DNA from: Thelonectria olida
Lineage: Eukaryota; Ascomycota; Sordariomycetes; Hypocreales; Nectriaceae
DNA length: 64,000 nt
Reading direction: 5' to 3'
NCBI GenBank assembly: GCA_020736575.1
Contig: JAGPYM010000092.1
Span: 1-64,000, forward strand
Part shown: piece after piece, positions 20,593-32,509 of the stretch
Position numbering within the stretch: position 1 is the first letter of the stretch
Layout of the letters: each line of letters starts with the position of its first letter
Position numbers and translations under genes: made by a program
The notes under the pieces: generated by a model
The model's database searches: none
What the model was told of the DNA's origin: nothing
The model's input: the letters and a program-made list of their open reading frames with translations, nothing else

Positions 20593-23500
20593 TTAATCCT
20601 CTAACACCACGCGGTAGGTTGCAACTTCAAACGGATCTAGGGCTACCTCAAAGGTACGTCCTCGGACCGAGATTGTCTCCAGGTCGTCTTCGAGAATGTT
20701 CGTCTTAAAGACCTTTTCAACCGCGTAGGCCGTCTCAATCGTTCCCCTTGCCATGCCGCCTAGAGCGTCGTAAACTCTCACCACGATGCTCCTCCCCTTC
20801 CGCTTGGGCAGACGGTCCCGCGACACGTCCTCATCGTCCTCGCCGCGCTTGACCCAGTCTAGGACGAGGTTGTCGTCGCCCGTGAGCACAATGGGGGCCT
20901 TGGACAGGATGGACGGCTTGCCCTTTGGGGCCGCCATGATCTGGAGGGGGTTGTTAAAGTTGAACGCAGCCCGGACTGTCTGGGCGCCGAGCCCCCCGCG
21001 GTGCGGCATCATGGCCCAGCGGATGTGGTGGCGGCCCATGTCCGCGTTGCCATCGGGCGCCTTGGGCGACCTGAGAAGCGAGAGCCTCATGATGTTGCCC
21101 ACCGTCGCAAACCCGTACTTGCTATCATTGATAATAGAAACGCCGTAGTTGTGCTCCGAAAGGTCGGCGAACTTGTGGCAGCAGACCTCAAACTTGGCCA
21201 TGTCCCACCTGTGTACGTTCCAATGTTAGCATGGGCAAACGAGGAGGCAGAAGGAGACTTACGAAGTGTTGTAATGAGTTGGACGCTTAATGATGCCGTA
21301 CTGCGTCTCGTACGAGGCTTCGGTGTTGTTGACCTGCACCGGAAACTCAACCTTGAGAAACTTCATCGTCTCGTGCCAATCAATGTCGGCTGTGCATTCA
21401 ACGAGGGACGGCTGCTCATCGAGAGCAGAGCTCAGCGAAATGGTCGTCTTAATAGAGCTGGTCTCGCTGATGCGCGTCTCCATCACCACACTGGCTCGGT
21501 ACCCCTTGTCCTCATGAACAGCGGTAGTTGAGCTGCTCAGCTCCTCGCGCGTGTCCAGATGGTACACTTCCGTGTCCCATGCCTGCCAGTAGATGGGCTT
21601 ATCGTCAAAGATGACAAATTGGTTGGCCTTTCCGGACAAGGTTTCCCGCCTTGCTTGACGGTCGTAGACGGAGGTGATGCACCCCTTTTCTACCTTGACG
21701 GTCAATTGGCTATTCTCGAGTTGGAAAACGCCAGGCGCCGTCTCTTGTATGGTGACGGCCTTGGAGCTGTCCGAGGAGGCGTGGAATGACTCGACGGCGA
21801 GGGCATGACCTTCACCAGAAGCTACGACAGCCTCAGTTTCAGAAACCTCAACCAACTCCTTCCGTGGCCAGGGCAACGTGTTCAAGGCGACTGCCGTGTC
21901 AAGTCTCGGACCGCTAGCTGCCTCAGCCTTCTCGACGCCGAGGACGGTGAAGATTTGTTGGAGAAGCACCAGTCCAGTCTCTTTCACGCTGGCATAAATC
22001 TACTTCTCTATTAACTCAAACCTGTGCCTCGTGGAGTGGAATCCTGTTTCAAGGACCTCCTCACCATTTCCGAGTCATCGTAACACATCTCGATGGCTGT
22101 GCCAGGAAGACAATCGTGGAACTGACAAAGCATGACGCCATGCCACATCTCATCGAGCTCCTTTTTAGGGTACCTATACCCCTTATCCTGGATGGAAGCA
22201 ATAGTTGCCAACAATTCGAGATCGTGCAGGAGGATCTCGGAGTTGCGGTTGTGGAGCTTCGTACGAGCCTGCGTAGTGTACACGCCGCGATGGAGCTCAA
22301 AGTAGAGCTCCCCGTACCAAGTCACGAGGTTGGACGCCTTCGCCTCGAGTCGGTCAAAGAATTGATCGACAGTTGCGCCGGCGTGAACGCGGGGAATGAC
22401 GCCCATGGTATCGGCCATGCCTCGAAGTCGTCTGAGCCTTTCCATATGCTGCCAAGTCGGACCGCCTCCGCCGTCGCCTTTTCCAAACTGTGAGATGTGG
22501 CTCCAATTAACAAAGGGTGTCCCTTCCAAGATGACATGTGACCGACCAGGCAGTCTTTCAGGTCTACTTACAGCAAGAAGAGCCGTGTTGTCTTGGTCCA
22601 GGGACTTGTGGTTGGATATGCTCCGGGTAATGTTTTCAAAATTGCCCTCGGCGGTATACGTCTTGCATGGGGGCATATGGCAGATAACCTGGCTTCCATC
22701 CGGCGCCACCCTGGAGTGAACAGGTCGTGAGCTGTACTTTCGTCACTTTAGGTCATGGATACGAGACGTACCAGTTAAAGGTCGTGTGAGGAAACTCATT
22801 GACGCTATTGAAACATGGCTTTTGCGTCATGAACCTCGTCATGCCAGCCAACCGACAGATCTGGGGCATCTGGCAGGAAAATCCAAAGGTATCCGGCAAC
22901 CAGCACGTCGTCGACCGAAATCCAAACTCGGCCTCGAAGAACCGCTGGCCGTATAGGAACTGGCGCACGAGCGACTCGCCGCATGGGAGGTTCGTATCGT
23001 GCTCGACCCAAGATCCGCCAATCGGGTGAAACTGTCCCGATTTGACCTTGGCTTTGACTCGTTCCCACCCGTACGGGTACAGTTCTTTAAGCCATTTGAA
23101 CTATGCCATCGGTTAGTTGTGTCGACTGGTGATATGGGCATGGAGAGTGAGAGTGAGGGTGTGCAGTTTGCTGACCTGTTGAGCCTGCGAACAAGCAAAG
23201 TTGAGCTCCGGATACCGGTCCATCAAGTCACACTGGTTAGACCAGGACCGCACGACCTTGCGCTTTGTCTCGTCCCACGGCCACAGCCAGCATGTGTCGA
23301 TATGACAATGGCCAATAGCATAAATGGTTGGTCTACGGTCTAGGGGGCTCTTATAGACTGCAGCCGAGTCGATATCCTCGCCAAGATACTCAGCAGCAAT
23401 CTTACGACACGCCAGGATAGAACTGTCGTCCTCCACCTTGAAGGTATCGATGATTCTGCTGGCCACATTGAGCGCCTCGTGCTGCTCCCACGTATCCTCG

Positions 23501-24330
23501 GGCAACTCCGTAGCGGCGTCATGGATAATGCCAAAGTCGGCATGCAGCATCCTCGCCTGGACATTGACGGCGACGAGCTCGGCCTGCGCCAGCCGGAAGT
23601 ATTTGTCCTGGTCGGGCGGCTGGATCGAGTCTCCGCCGGCGTTGTTCTTGAAAATGGGCCGGCCGGGCCCGTTGCCAAACATGCCGTTGCAGGCCATCTC
23701 GAGGTAGATGACGTGGGCTTTGCCGTCTTTGAAGGATTCGGGGACCACCCATTCGACGCGCTCACCGCGCCCAGTCAGTCCCTGCAGCGGCTCGCCTTGG
23801 GCCGTCCAGACTGTGGCCTCGTTGCTGCAGTCCCAATGGAGCTCGCAGTGGCTGTCTTTGTTGCAGAGCGCTTCAGGCAAGGTGAGGGAGCATTTGAACC
23901 AGTGTGTTGTCCAGGAGGGACCAAATGACTCGCCTACCTGAGTCTCCCTGTATGTATTCGACTCAGCCGTGGCCTCGAGGAAAGTCGGACGCGTCGTGCC
24001 TGGCGCGTCCCAGACGGACAACTTGACATGTGGTGGGCCAGAGTATTTACCATGATTCAACATGCTGCAGACGCGTGATGGATCGTCTTGTCAGTACAGT
24101 GCGCAGATAATGCTAAGACGAATAGAGAGGTCACAGAGAACACCCACTTACGCCATCAGGTTCGTCTTCTCCCATTGTCCCGGCGTAAAAAAGTTCACCA
24201 AGCGTTTCTTGTAGAGTGAGGTGATCTTCTTGCCGACCGGTACCGGAGCCTTGAGAGGATACGGCCTCGCCGTCGTGGCAACGGCGAGAGGTGCCCCGTT
24301 GGAGGCCGTGTGAGTTTCGTGTGAACACAT
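20593..24330 (-). CDS. GH38 alpha-mannosidase (Ams1-like)
   Basis: Class III glycoside hydrolase family 38 alpha-mannosidase, which removes alpha-mannose from oligosaccharides in the vacuole or cytosol. Seven exons: 24330-24152, 24064-23176, 23100-22772, 22710-22572, 22487-22065, 21999-21263 and 21208-20593. They join in frame to 1103 aa, close to the family's usual 1050-1100. Introns are 87, 75, 61, 84, 65 and 54 nt. Landmarks: N-terminal [11 protein letters not shown]; catalytic metal-binding [35 protein letters not shown] with the probable nucleophile Asp; [47 protein letters not shown]. The start is the first in-frame ATG (24330). No signal peptide is evident, as in Ams1-type enzymes. It is divergent from the sugar transporter at 25.4 kb. 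Confidence 0.93.
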
Positions 24331-25412
24331 TGGGCCCTCGCAATACCGTCTCTTCTTGCTTGCCGCCACCTTGGAGATGAAGGAGAAGAGGAATGTGAGC
24401 TGTGTGGTGCACTGCCAGACGATCCATCACGCGTGCACCCCAAGGTTCTTATCGGGGAAATAACAGCGGCCATGAAGCGGCAGCCCGCTTGGAGCTCCAG
24501 GGAAATGGTTGAACCCCGCCCTGGAGCCAGGTTCTTCAGGTCTCAACGATGGATCGTTCCATAATAATGCGTCTTATACTTGCATCTGGAAGGAAACGGG
24601 AGTTTTGGGTCAGCATCTCCTCTCTCTTACCCCGCAGACAAGCAATACCTCGGCCCTTGAACCCCGAGGCGGCGAGTCATGATGCGTGTGCCTCGTGTCA
24701 ATGCTCTGACCGAGTCCTTGGAAAATGGGAACCTGTCTTCCTTGGCGCCTTGGCAAATGGCACACCTCAGCTCACCATTGGGGGCAGATTGGGGCGGCTA
24801 TATGCAGCGGCTAGGTTTTCGCTTTCCTGCCAAGCAATCGCGTGGAGGAGTCGAACTCAGAGTTCCAGGTTCGGTGAGGATGGCCGGCGTTTATGCCAAA
24901 GTTGGGGGTACAAGAGGGGAACCCCAGTATCCGAGATGACTCGTCGCCCCCAATTGGCTACGGATCTAAGCTTCTTGGCCCGGCCCTGGCAAGCCGCCAA
25001 GTCCCTTCTAGCTATATCACATGGTCTTGCGATGCTTGTTTTAAGGTTATAGCCCCGACGCTTGACAGGGGTGGACGAAAGCTGGGGAAGAAGTGATTCG
25101 TGGATCCCCATGGGGAAGCCCCCGTCTTGTCGTGAGAGAACTCGGGGTGAGATCGGCCGACACTCGTCCGGGGGGTAGGTGATGGACTTTGGGGGGAGGG
25201 TTGAACCCCCTGACTGGCCCGAGAACATGGCACAAATGGATCTTTGATGGTAGCATCAAGACCAGGGCACGAACTCTGCAGCGCGCGTGCATATCTTCTG
25301 CGCCTTTCCCTCCATCTCGGGCTCACTTTTCCCCCTATCTCTCATTCCACCGGCATCGACTCTATCTCCCCGCCATTCACTCCCCAGTTTGCCAGACATT
25401 ACCAACGACACC
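24331..25412. promoter_or_regulatory. Divergent promoter: mannosidase / sugar transporter
   Basis: This 1.08-kb stretch separates the divergent starts at 24330 (-) and 25413 (+). It has G-rich tracts around 25.16-25.20 kb (GGGGGG runs) and a pyrimidine-rich leader before 25413. G-rich SYGGRG-type sites could bind the carbon repressor CreA, but the motif is too short to claim. The small open frames in it lack support. Confidence 0.45.
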
Positions 25413-27217
25413 ATGGCCGCTCAGGATGAGGCCAAGGTCGAGTCCGGCCCCAAGCCCCCAGTCAGCCACGCCGAACATGCGGCTTACACCCCCGAAGTCG
25501 AGCTCATCGAAGCTGCCGTCGCCACCAGTGACGCAGAGGCCCTGCTCCCGCGCAAGGAGCTCTTTAACCGGTACTGGCCCGCCGTCGTCTACAGCATGCT
25601 TCTCAGCGTAGCCCTGGTCATGGAGGGCATGGACGTCGGCCTCATCAACAACTTCTTTGCGCACCCAGCCTACCTCAACCGCTTCGGATGGCCCGATGCC
25701 AACGGCAAGCAACACATTTCCACCCAGTGGCAGGGAGCCATCGGCGCTGGTAACAACATTGGATCGGTCTTCGGTCTCTTGCTTAACGGCTACCTGCAAT
25801 CTCGCTATGGTTCCCGCCGGGTATACATGGTATGGCTCGCTCCTTGACCCCTAGGAGGCTACAGCCCGCAACACAGCTAACATGCTCCGTAGTTCGCCAT
25901 GGTGCTTATGGCTGCCTGCATCTTCATCCTCTTCTTTGCCGTCAATGTCCAGATGCTCTTGGCTGGCAACATCATCTGTGGTATTCCTTGGGGTATCTTC
26001 CAGACCCTCACGACGGCCTACGCCGCCGAGATCTGCCCGGCTGCCTTGCGTGGTTACCTGACGGCCTGGGTGTCCATGTGTTGGGGTGCTGGTAGTTTCC
26101 TCGCAACCGGCGTCCTCCGTGGCTCTCTAGACCTCCCCGGCGACACGGCCTGGCGCGTTCCATACGCCCTCCAGTGGATTTGGGTTGTTCCTCTCTTCAT
26201 CGTCGGCTTCGTGGCTCCCGAGAGCCCCTGGTACCTTGTTCGCCGCGGCCGCATCGACGACGCCGAGAAGAACCTGCGCCGTCTTGCGCGCAAGGGCCAC
26301 TACACGGAGCAGACCATGGCCGAGACACTGGCCCTCATGAAGCACACCAACGAGATGGAGAAGATTGAAGCAGCGGACGCTAGCTTCAGAGACTGTTTCC
26401 GCGGGACAAACCTGCGTCGCACAGGCATCGTCTGCATGGCCTGGATCATCCAGATGTTCAACGGCCAGTCCATTACACAGTATGCCGCAATCATGTTGCG
26501 ATCCGTCGGCATGAGTGCAACCATGGCCTTCAACTACAACATGGCTATCCAGTCGGTTAACATTGTAGCCACCGGCATTGCCATCGTGCTTATGGGTAAA
26601 ATCGGACGTCGCGTCTTCTACATCTTTGGATCTTCCGGTATTGGCATCTGCATGCTAATCGTGGGCATCATGGGATTCGCTGCTGATGCAAACCGCATCG
26701 CCATCCCCACGGCCGCTTTCTTGATCGTCGTGCAGTGCTTCTTCAAGGTCTCTCTGGGCCCCACGACGTTTGTCGTCGTGGCAGAGACTTCTTCCAGCCG
26801 TGTCCGGGCCCAGACCATTGTCCTTGGTCGCGCGGTGTACGTCTGCTGTGGCATTATCGTGCAGCAGATCAACCCGCGCATGCTCAACTCGAGCAGCGAC
26901 GCCTGGAACTGGGGTGCCAAGACTGGCATGTTTTACTTCGGACTCTGCTTTATCTGGCTGATTTGGATTTGGTTCTTCCTGCCTGAGATGAGGGACCGCA
27001 GCTTTGCTGATATCGACTACCTCTTCCAGAAGAAGGTCAACGCTCGCAAGTTCTCTTCTACCCCCATTGATTGTAAGCCTTCCCCTCGGGTGTTCTTGAT
27101 CACGCAAATAGATTTCGCTAACTCAGATGCGACGCAGTGTTTGAATTTACCGAGGCCGACAGGGCTGCAAAGAAGCTCCAGGACAATGAACAAGTTGGAC
27201 AGACAGTTAGGGAATAG
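25413..27217 (+). CDS. SP-family MFS sugar transporter (alpha-glucoside type)
   Basis: A plasma-membrane sugar:proton symporter-like carrier. Three exons, 25413-25829, 25893-27072 and 27138-27217, join to 558 aa. Introns are 63 nt (GTATGG ... GCTAAC ... GTAG) and 65 nt (GTAAGC ... GACGCAG). About 12 transmembrane helices with a hydrophilic 60-residue N-terminus. SP signatures: GSRR after helix 2, APESPWYLVRRGR in the central loop, GKIGRRVFYIFGS after helix 8, and LPEMRDRSFADIDYLF at the end. The EMRDRS form and overall pattern resemble fungal maltose/alpha-glucoside permeases more than hexose transporters; substrate remains inferred. The third exon gives a short tail (FEFTEADRAAKKLQDNE). It shares a divergent promoter region with the alpha-mannosidase. 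Confidence 0.9.
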
Positions 27218-27719
27218 GTCAATATTTGAGGATCGATGGCTGTAAGAGGGAATTAATTAAATTGTGATATATTGGAAATTTTATTCCCTTCGACTTTCTC
27301 AAACCCGCCAATGAACTGGTTGAACCATTACGGCTCTGTGTCACGATGTAACTCATGCCTTCTTCACTTCATAGGTACCCGATGCGGCCTTCTGACGTTG
27401 AGAGACTATAATGTGCCACTCCAGCATCTTCCTCATTGCCACCTTGCCATTGACATCGTTGACGGGCAAGCCACGGCGTATCTGCCTCCGCACTGGTGGC
27501 AAGATACGCACACGTCCTATTTCGCGAACGGTGATAAAATCTAACCAACGATTAGCACTATGGCGCCGCAGACATGGCCGTATGGGCACCGGCGAAGACA
27601 TAAGAATGAGCCGTTAGCCAAACAAATGGTGACCTTTTTTTTTGGGATAGTTCTGGATCAAGCTCGGGAGATACGTTGGTATTAAAGTGCAGTTCGAGTG
27701 CGATTTCATTTGCATGCTA
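27218..27719. other. 3' flank of the sugar transporter
   Basis: No supported gene. Small open frames on both strands here lack family features. A nine-T run lies near 27.63 kb. Confidence 0.4.
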
Positions 27720-28071
27720 ATGATGCTCGTGTCGGATCCCGGAACAGCTTAAGTGGGACGCCTTCAGGGTAGAGGAGCAGATCTCCAACAGTATTCACAT
27801 GGCGGAATGGGCGAAGGACATGAAGCATATAGGAGAGAGAGCTGTTGAGAAGTATGGTGGCTGGCCTGAAGCCCTTGACTGGGCTACATTGGATTTCGTC
27901 ACCTGGGGTCTCAGAAAGGCGTGGTCTAAGCTGTCATCTGTATCCAAGGCGCGCAAGTTTGGATGGACAAGGTCAGATGATATTTACAACATATACGTCG
28001 AGACTTTCCACGCGTTTGGGGGCGTTGGGATCCTGCCACGTTCAGCCGTCAGTGTTAGGCAGAGCATATGA
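27720..28071 (+). pseudogene. NAD-dependent epimerase-like C-terminal fragment
   Basis: An open frame with an in-frame stop just upstream reads EQLKWDAFRVEEQISNSI, then MAEWAKDMKHIGERAVEKYG and SKARKFGWTRSDDIYNIYVE. This resembles the C-terminal part of fungal NAD(P)-binding epimerase/dehydratase-like proteins, where a LGW-x-P or FGWTR motif precedes the last helix. The Rossmann-fold N-terminus with GxxGxxG is absent upstream, so this is a truncated relic. The assignment rests on memory of the family pattern and is moderate at best. Confidence 0.4.
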
Positions 28072-28530
28072 GAAGCAAGCTAAGCCCCAACCCTGGAGAC
28101 GCTGTCTGAGCTCGGCAGGGGAGGTTCAATGCTATCCAGCGCGCCAAAGAAGGGCAGTCTTAGTAACGGCAATACCAGAACAGGATTGAGCGGAATGGCC
28201 TCAAAGGACTAGTAGGTGGCCAGAACCTTCTAGCAAAGGACGCATACAGCTGGAAGGGATTTGCTTCTTTGCTACATTGATACACACTTGTATCTACACG
28301 GCGCCTTACTCCACGGGGTGTGGTGATGGTTAAACACTTTCGTGAAGCATGACGAGTTTTATCACACATTCATACGCCAAAGTATAATAGAATGTGAAGA
28401 TAATATTGAAATATGAACAAGGTGAAGACATATAAATCTATATTAGGCTTGAAAGTGACGGGCTTGGGCTATTATCGCTATTACCATCAAAGTTCCGAAA
28501 CGTCTCCAGATGCAATGTCTATAGTGTCAT
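28072..28530. other. Intergenic, 3' flank of GH17 gene
   Basis: Nothing recognisable. An AT-richer stretch at 28.37-28.45 kb could contain the polyadenylation region of the GH17 gene. Confidence 0.4.
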
Positions 28531-29537
28531 CTAGCATGACAACGTAAACTTCAACTTGCGAGACGAGTCGGCAATTCCAAAGTGCTTCTCAACCTCGGGG
28601 GTCGATTGAGGGGAGTCAAACGCCGTGAACCAGAAAGCGCTGGCATCAGTCTGCTTCCAAAGCCAACAGCCAACGTTGTTGTAATAAGTCTTCAAGTCAT
28701 AGAGTGACGCCACTGCTTTCTTGAAGCTGGCTCCCTTGGTTGGCCAGCCTGTTTCTCCGACCCAGACCGAGGCTTTCGGATTGACCGCCTTGACGTGGCT
28801 CTTGACCTTCGAGTACGAGGTCTGGAACGTCTTCTGTTTGATGGCATCCTTGATGGAAACACCTTGCCAGTAGGGGAATCCATTGGTAATGGCAATGTCG
28901 CAGGCCTTGGTGACCACATCGTTGGCACCGTCGACCCAAGCAGTCCAGGTATCGGTGTGGCCGACCTAGAATCAATGCGTTAGACAAGAATCGGGTCGGT
29001 CAAACTGACGGTTGCTTACCTTGATCTTCTTCGAGAACTGTCCGACCATTCCACGCACGTCGTAAATCTGAGTGGCGAGCTTCTGGGGGGTAATATCCTT
29101 TCGGTAGAGATCCTCAGAGCCAACACTGATAGCTGCAATCCAATCGGTGCCGTGAGTCTTGATTGCCTTCAGGAGGGCAGCCTTCTCTGCCCCGAAATGG
29201 GCGTCGTCGGTAGCCCACACGCCAACCAGGATTTTCAGGCCAGTTGCCTTGGCGGCTGGGACCGCATTTGCCAAGACTATTGTCATCTGTAAGTAAGGGG
29301 AACGCTCATGTCTGTCCGTTTTGGGAGCTTACTGTTGCAGTCGCTGCAGGCGTAGAGGCGAACGGCGTTGAATCCCTTGCCCCAGCCTTTGATAGTCTGG
29401 AAGTCTTTCTTCCAATCCGTCGTTGCCTTGCAGCCTCCATCGGCCTTGTTGGCTCCGATGCTGAAGCCCTTGTATTGCCCGGCCAGGGCCTGCGCTGGCA
29501 GCAGCAGCAAGGCCGCCGCTAAGTTGAGGAGCTTCAT
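28531..29537 (-). CDS. Secreted GH17 beta-1,3-glucanase-like protein
   Basis: Glycoside hydrolase family 17 enzyme acting on beta-1,3-glucan of the fungal cell wall. Three exons, 29537-29333, 29276-29020 and 28965-28531, join to 298 aa, the usual size of the small secreted GH17 glucanases. The ATG at 29537 gives a clear signal peptide (MKLLNLAAALLLLPAQALAG). The first intron (56 nt) ends at ACAATAG; the nearer TTACAG acceptor would break the frame. Conserved blocks: FNAVRLYACSDCN, KILVGVWATDDAHF, SVGSEDLYRKD (acid/base Glu) and VWVGETGWPTKG (nucleophile Glu). No Ser/Thr-rich or GPI tail is present, so it is probably soluble in the wall or medium. Confidence 0.92.
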
Positions 29538-30612
29538 GGTAACAAGTTGTTGATGTTGATGTTGGGACAAGTACAGCTTGAAACTGAGAGAGAAAAGTTT
29601 GAAGGTGCACTCTGCTTCATACGTGGAAATGAACTCCCCCTTTTTCCCACGCTTGTTCGCCCTAACCAGCTGTCGTCCCCTAGGGCGACTCTAGACCGTC
29701 ATCTAGTGAATTTTTATACTATTAATAAGCATTGCCCCGTACTTGGGGACTCGCTAATACTACTTCGTATACGATCTGCCACGACACGATGCAGCCTGTG
29801 GATCCGAGAACCCTGGTCAAAGGGGGATCCTGGCATACCGATTGGCTGCCCTGAGCCATCAGTCGGTCCAAGACGGCAGTCAGACATCCCTGCCTCCCCA
29901 TGGGCCATTAGGCCATCAGAGCAGTGACCCGGCAGCTGAGAACTTGGGGCTGGTGGAACTTGGAAGCCAATAACCAGCCTCTTTTTAATAAAATGTCGCC
30001 CCTCCCGGTCTTTGAGATCGGTTGGTTGTACATAGATGCAGCGGCCGACTTTGCTCCTCCCGATGCCAGCCTAGATACCATATAGTATGAATTTACTCAA
30101 TGCCAAAAGGATTTGGAAGAGCCTTGCGGCGATAAATCTAGCTCTTTGCCAGGGAAGTCACTTAACTAGATAACTGCAACCTTTACTAACAGTAGAGATG
30201 CAGAGCCACGTAGACAGCCGAGCGCACAACGCATTTGTCCCAGAAGATCTCCCTGCATTCTCCTCCTCACGACTCTTTTACAAGTGTCCGAAGCTAATGG
30301 CCAGCGACTGGTAGCACATCTACTGCCTCCGAACTATCTTTTTATTACTGCCCCTTTCTTGCAATTGCGGACCTTTATGAAGTCCCATACTAAGATGCCG
30401 CTTATCATGAGTCTCAGAGCTGTTTTCGAGCTCCGAAGCGGCCTTTGTAAATAAAACAGTGCAATAGTAACTCATTATTATTCATCCGTTTCTGCCTCGT
30501 GTTAACAAAGGCCATTATTCGTGTTCTGTAGCATTCGTTCCTTTTTCTTCATCATCTCACTCCGTCCTTGATTACCCCCCCTTACGTCTTTTTCTATATC
30601 AACTGAGCAATC
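29538..30612. other. Intergenic, promoter of GH17 gene
   Basis: About 1.07 kb with no supported gene. A pyrimidine-rich stretch at 30.53-30.60 kb precedes the NACHT relic and looks like an old promoter/5'UTR. Confidence 0.4.
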
Positions 30613-30870
30613 ATGCTCGACTCTATGTTGGCACGTCCTTCGTATCCGAGTCGTGAACTGATGACTCCAGAATTGAAATCTGTGCTACGAGAACTACTAA
30701 GCCAGGCAGGCCAGGTTTACATTGTAGTTGACGGACTTGACAAAGCTCCGGTCGAAACTCAGGTCGAAGTATTGACACTTGTGAAGGGAATTTCCATGAA
30801 GTAATCCGGGAATACGCACATTCGGGTCCACAGTCGAGTCTTCAGAGGCTAACTGACATGTACCAGGTGG
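30613..30870 (+). pseudogene. NACHT ATPase fragment
   Basis: From ATG 30613 a 63-codon frame ends QVYIVVDGLDKAPVETQVEV, matching the Walker B surroundings of fungal NACHT domains (usually D-A-L-D-E-C), with the acidic Glu replaced by Lys. After the stop, another frame gives NTHIRVHSR, like the family's next strand (HxxxTSR). The P-loop is missing. It is a truncated, frameshifted relic of an NLR-like gene. Confidence 0.6.
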
Positions 30871-31346
30871 TTCATTCAGCGTGTGGGATCGACTGACTGG
30901 TGAATGTCTAGCCCAAGTGGAGAGCGGACACTTGGTTTGTAAGGAGGATGTCTGCAATCCTAAGAACCCGAACCTAATTGCCTCGTGTGGTAATTATGGG
31001 ACCTTTAAAATGTGAGGCTCTGTCCGACAAGTGGGATTTAGAATGCTAGAAAAGAGCAGGGCATAGTATTAAGGGAGGTTAAAACTTATATAAAGCGAGG
31101 GTTGATCAGATCAGGACACTACTGGCTGATCCAGAAGGTATGTTGCTTATTTTAGTTCCTTGTGCTACCCCATTCTTCCCGCTTAAGAGATGGAGCTGTT
31201 CGCTAATACATTTGTCCTAGACAAGCGTGAGTTGTCACATGTCGTGAATCCTAGGGGGAGCACTAAATCAGAATACAGGGCACGAGATCAGCCTCTATCT
31301 CGGTGGTTTCTACCACTTTAGTCCATCTATTGAACCCTTCTTGAAA
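30871..31346. other. Intergenic between relics
   Basis: No recognisable gene. Probably decayed parts of the flanking NLR-like relics. Confidence 0.35.
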
Positions 31347-31838
31347 ATGACTAAGGAAACCTCCAGTACTTCTAGCTCAACTGCACGGAAGGGAGCACCA
31401 TTGCCTGCGGTCGAATTCGAGAGTACTCTACGATATGTTAACATCCCGGTCCCTCCCTTCCCCCAAGTCGATATTAACTCTCACTTCATACCTGCACGCG
31501 TCGAAGTTAAGCTCGTTCTGGACTGGCTTCGTGACTCTAAGAGGGTACCTGGCATATACGAGCTTCGTATTCGCGATTCACTCTATCTACCTCACAAGGA
31601 AGAAGTCATTTCCCAGTGCTTGGGCGAGTTCGATGTCGAAGTACTAGACTGGATGAGAGTGGACATGTCCATAAAACCACTTTTAGACACTTATGGCCTA
31701 CTGAAGAAGCTCACACTATATGTGAGCACCTAGGCAAGCTTAAACTACTGGGTTTCTAGGGATGGCTATGAGCAGCTGAATAGCTTTCCGGAGGTCAGAG
31801 AGCCCCCTTCCTATTTCGTTTCGGCAGATCGAGAATAA
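31347..31838 (+). pseudogene. Relic of the N-domain found on fungal subtilases
   Basis: The frame from ATG 31347 contains VPGIYELRIRDSLYLPHKEE and EVLDWMRVDMSIKPLL, the pattern of an N-terminal domain that in many fungal proteins precedes a subtilisin-like (S8) peptidase. The frame stops at TAG 31731-31733 but continues with family-like sequence (ASLNYWVSRDGYEQLNSFPE) to TAA 31836-31838, so the TAG appears to be a nonsense mutation. No peptidase domain follows. The family is recalled from its pattern, not searched. Confidence 0.5.
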
Positions 31839-31840
31839 GC

Positions 31841-32345
31841 CTAAGCTGATCTCGTATCTATTTCTAGTTGAGGGATTTTGAAATTTTCATCTGGGTTGTC
31901 GGCTTCTGCTCCATAGTCTAGAAGAAGCACGACTGCTTTCTCGAATCCGGCTTTGGCCGCCACCAGGAGATAGTCGTAGTTGGGATCTTCGCCTTGAGAT
32001 AGGAGATAGTCGACAATGTCGGTTTTACCACCCGCCAAAGCGGCTTGGAGTGCTCTGGTCTTGAATTCGTGTCCGGATTCAGAGGCATACAGTGGGTGAA
32101 GCCCAGTCTAGCCCAAAGTATGAGACAAGATGAAGCCAGGAGGACTTGACAAGTTCAGGAGCCACTCCTCCAAGTTTCCTACGGGTTCGAGACCCGAATA
32201 CCATGTGGCATAGACTTGCTACTCTTTGCCTGTCACTCAAAAGAGTTGAGGCCAATTGCTTGAGATTCTCCTTCTCTGTTAAATTCTGTTTGGTTGCATT
32301 ACGCAGGTGATCCCCCCAGTAGTTAGTGGCATAACGCAAAAATGG
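31841..32345 (-). pseudogene. NLR C-terminal/ankyrin relic
   Basis: Reading the minus strand, RYATNYWGDHLRNAT is typical of the region after NACHT in HET/NACHT-ankyrin proteins, and WLHLVSYFGLDW begins the repeat region. A one-base shift near 32.10 kb then leads to PLYASESGHE and ALAGGKTDIVDYLLSQGEDP, two ankyrin-like units, before a stop at 31841. The frameshift and missing upstream domains mark it as a pseudogene. It lies in opposite orientation to the NACHT relic at 30.6 kb, so the two come from different insertions or a rearrangement. Confidence 0.6.
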
Positions 32346-32509
32346 ATACTTGAAGTAGATATTACATAATTCGTTTCTGAGCCGAATATTGCAAGTACAT
32401 ACATAGGTAGGTACCGAACAGTGGCTAGGTTATTTAAGATAAAATAGTTATTATTTCGTGCAAGCGGCGTTCTACAGTTAAAGTAAAGCCCCATCTTACT
32501 TTGTAACAT

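Noticed and set aside
25140..25210. AmyR or CreA binding sites in the divergent promoter
   Set aside because: CGG triplets and G-runs are present but spacing does not fit a specific site and the short motif is expected by chance.
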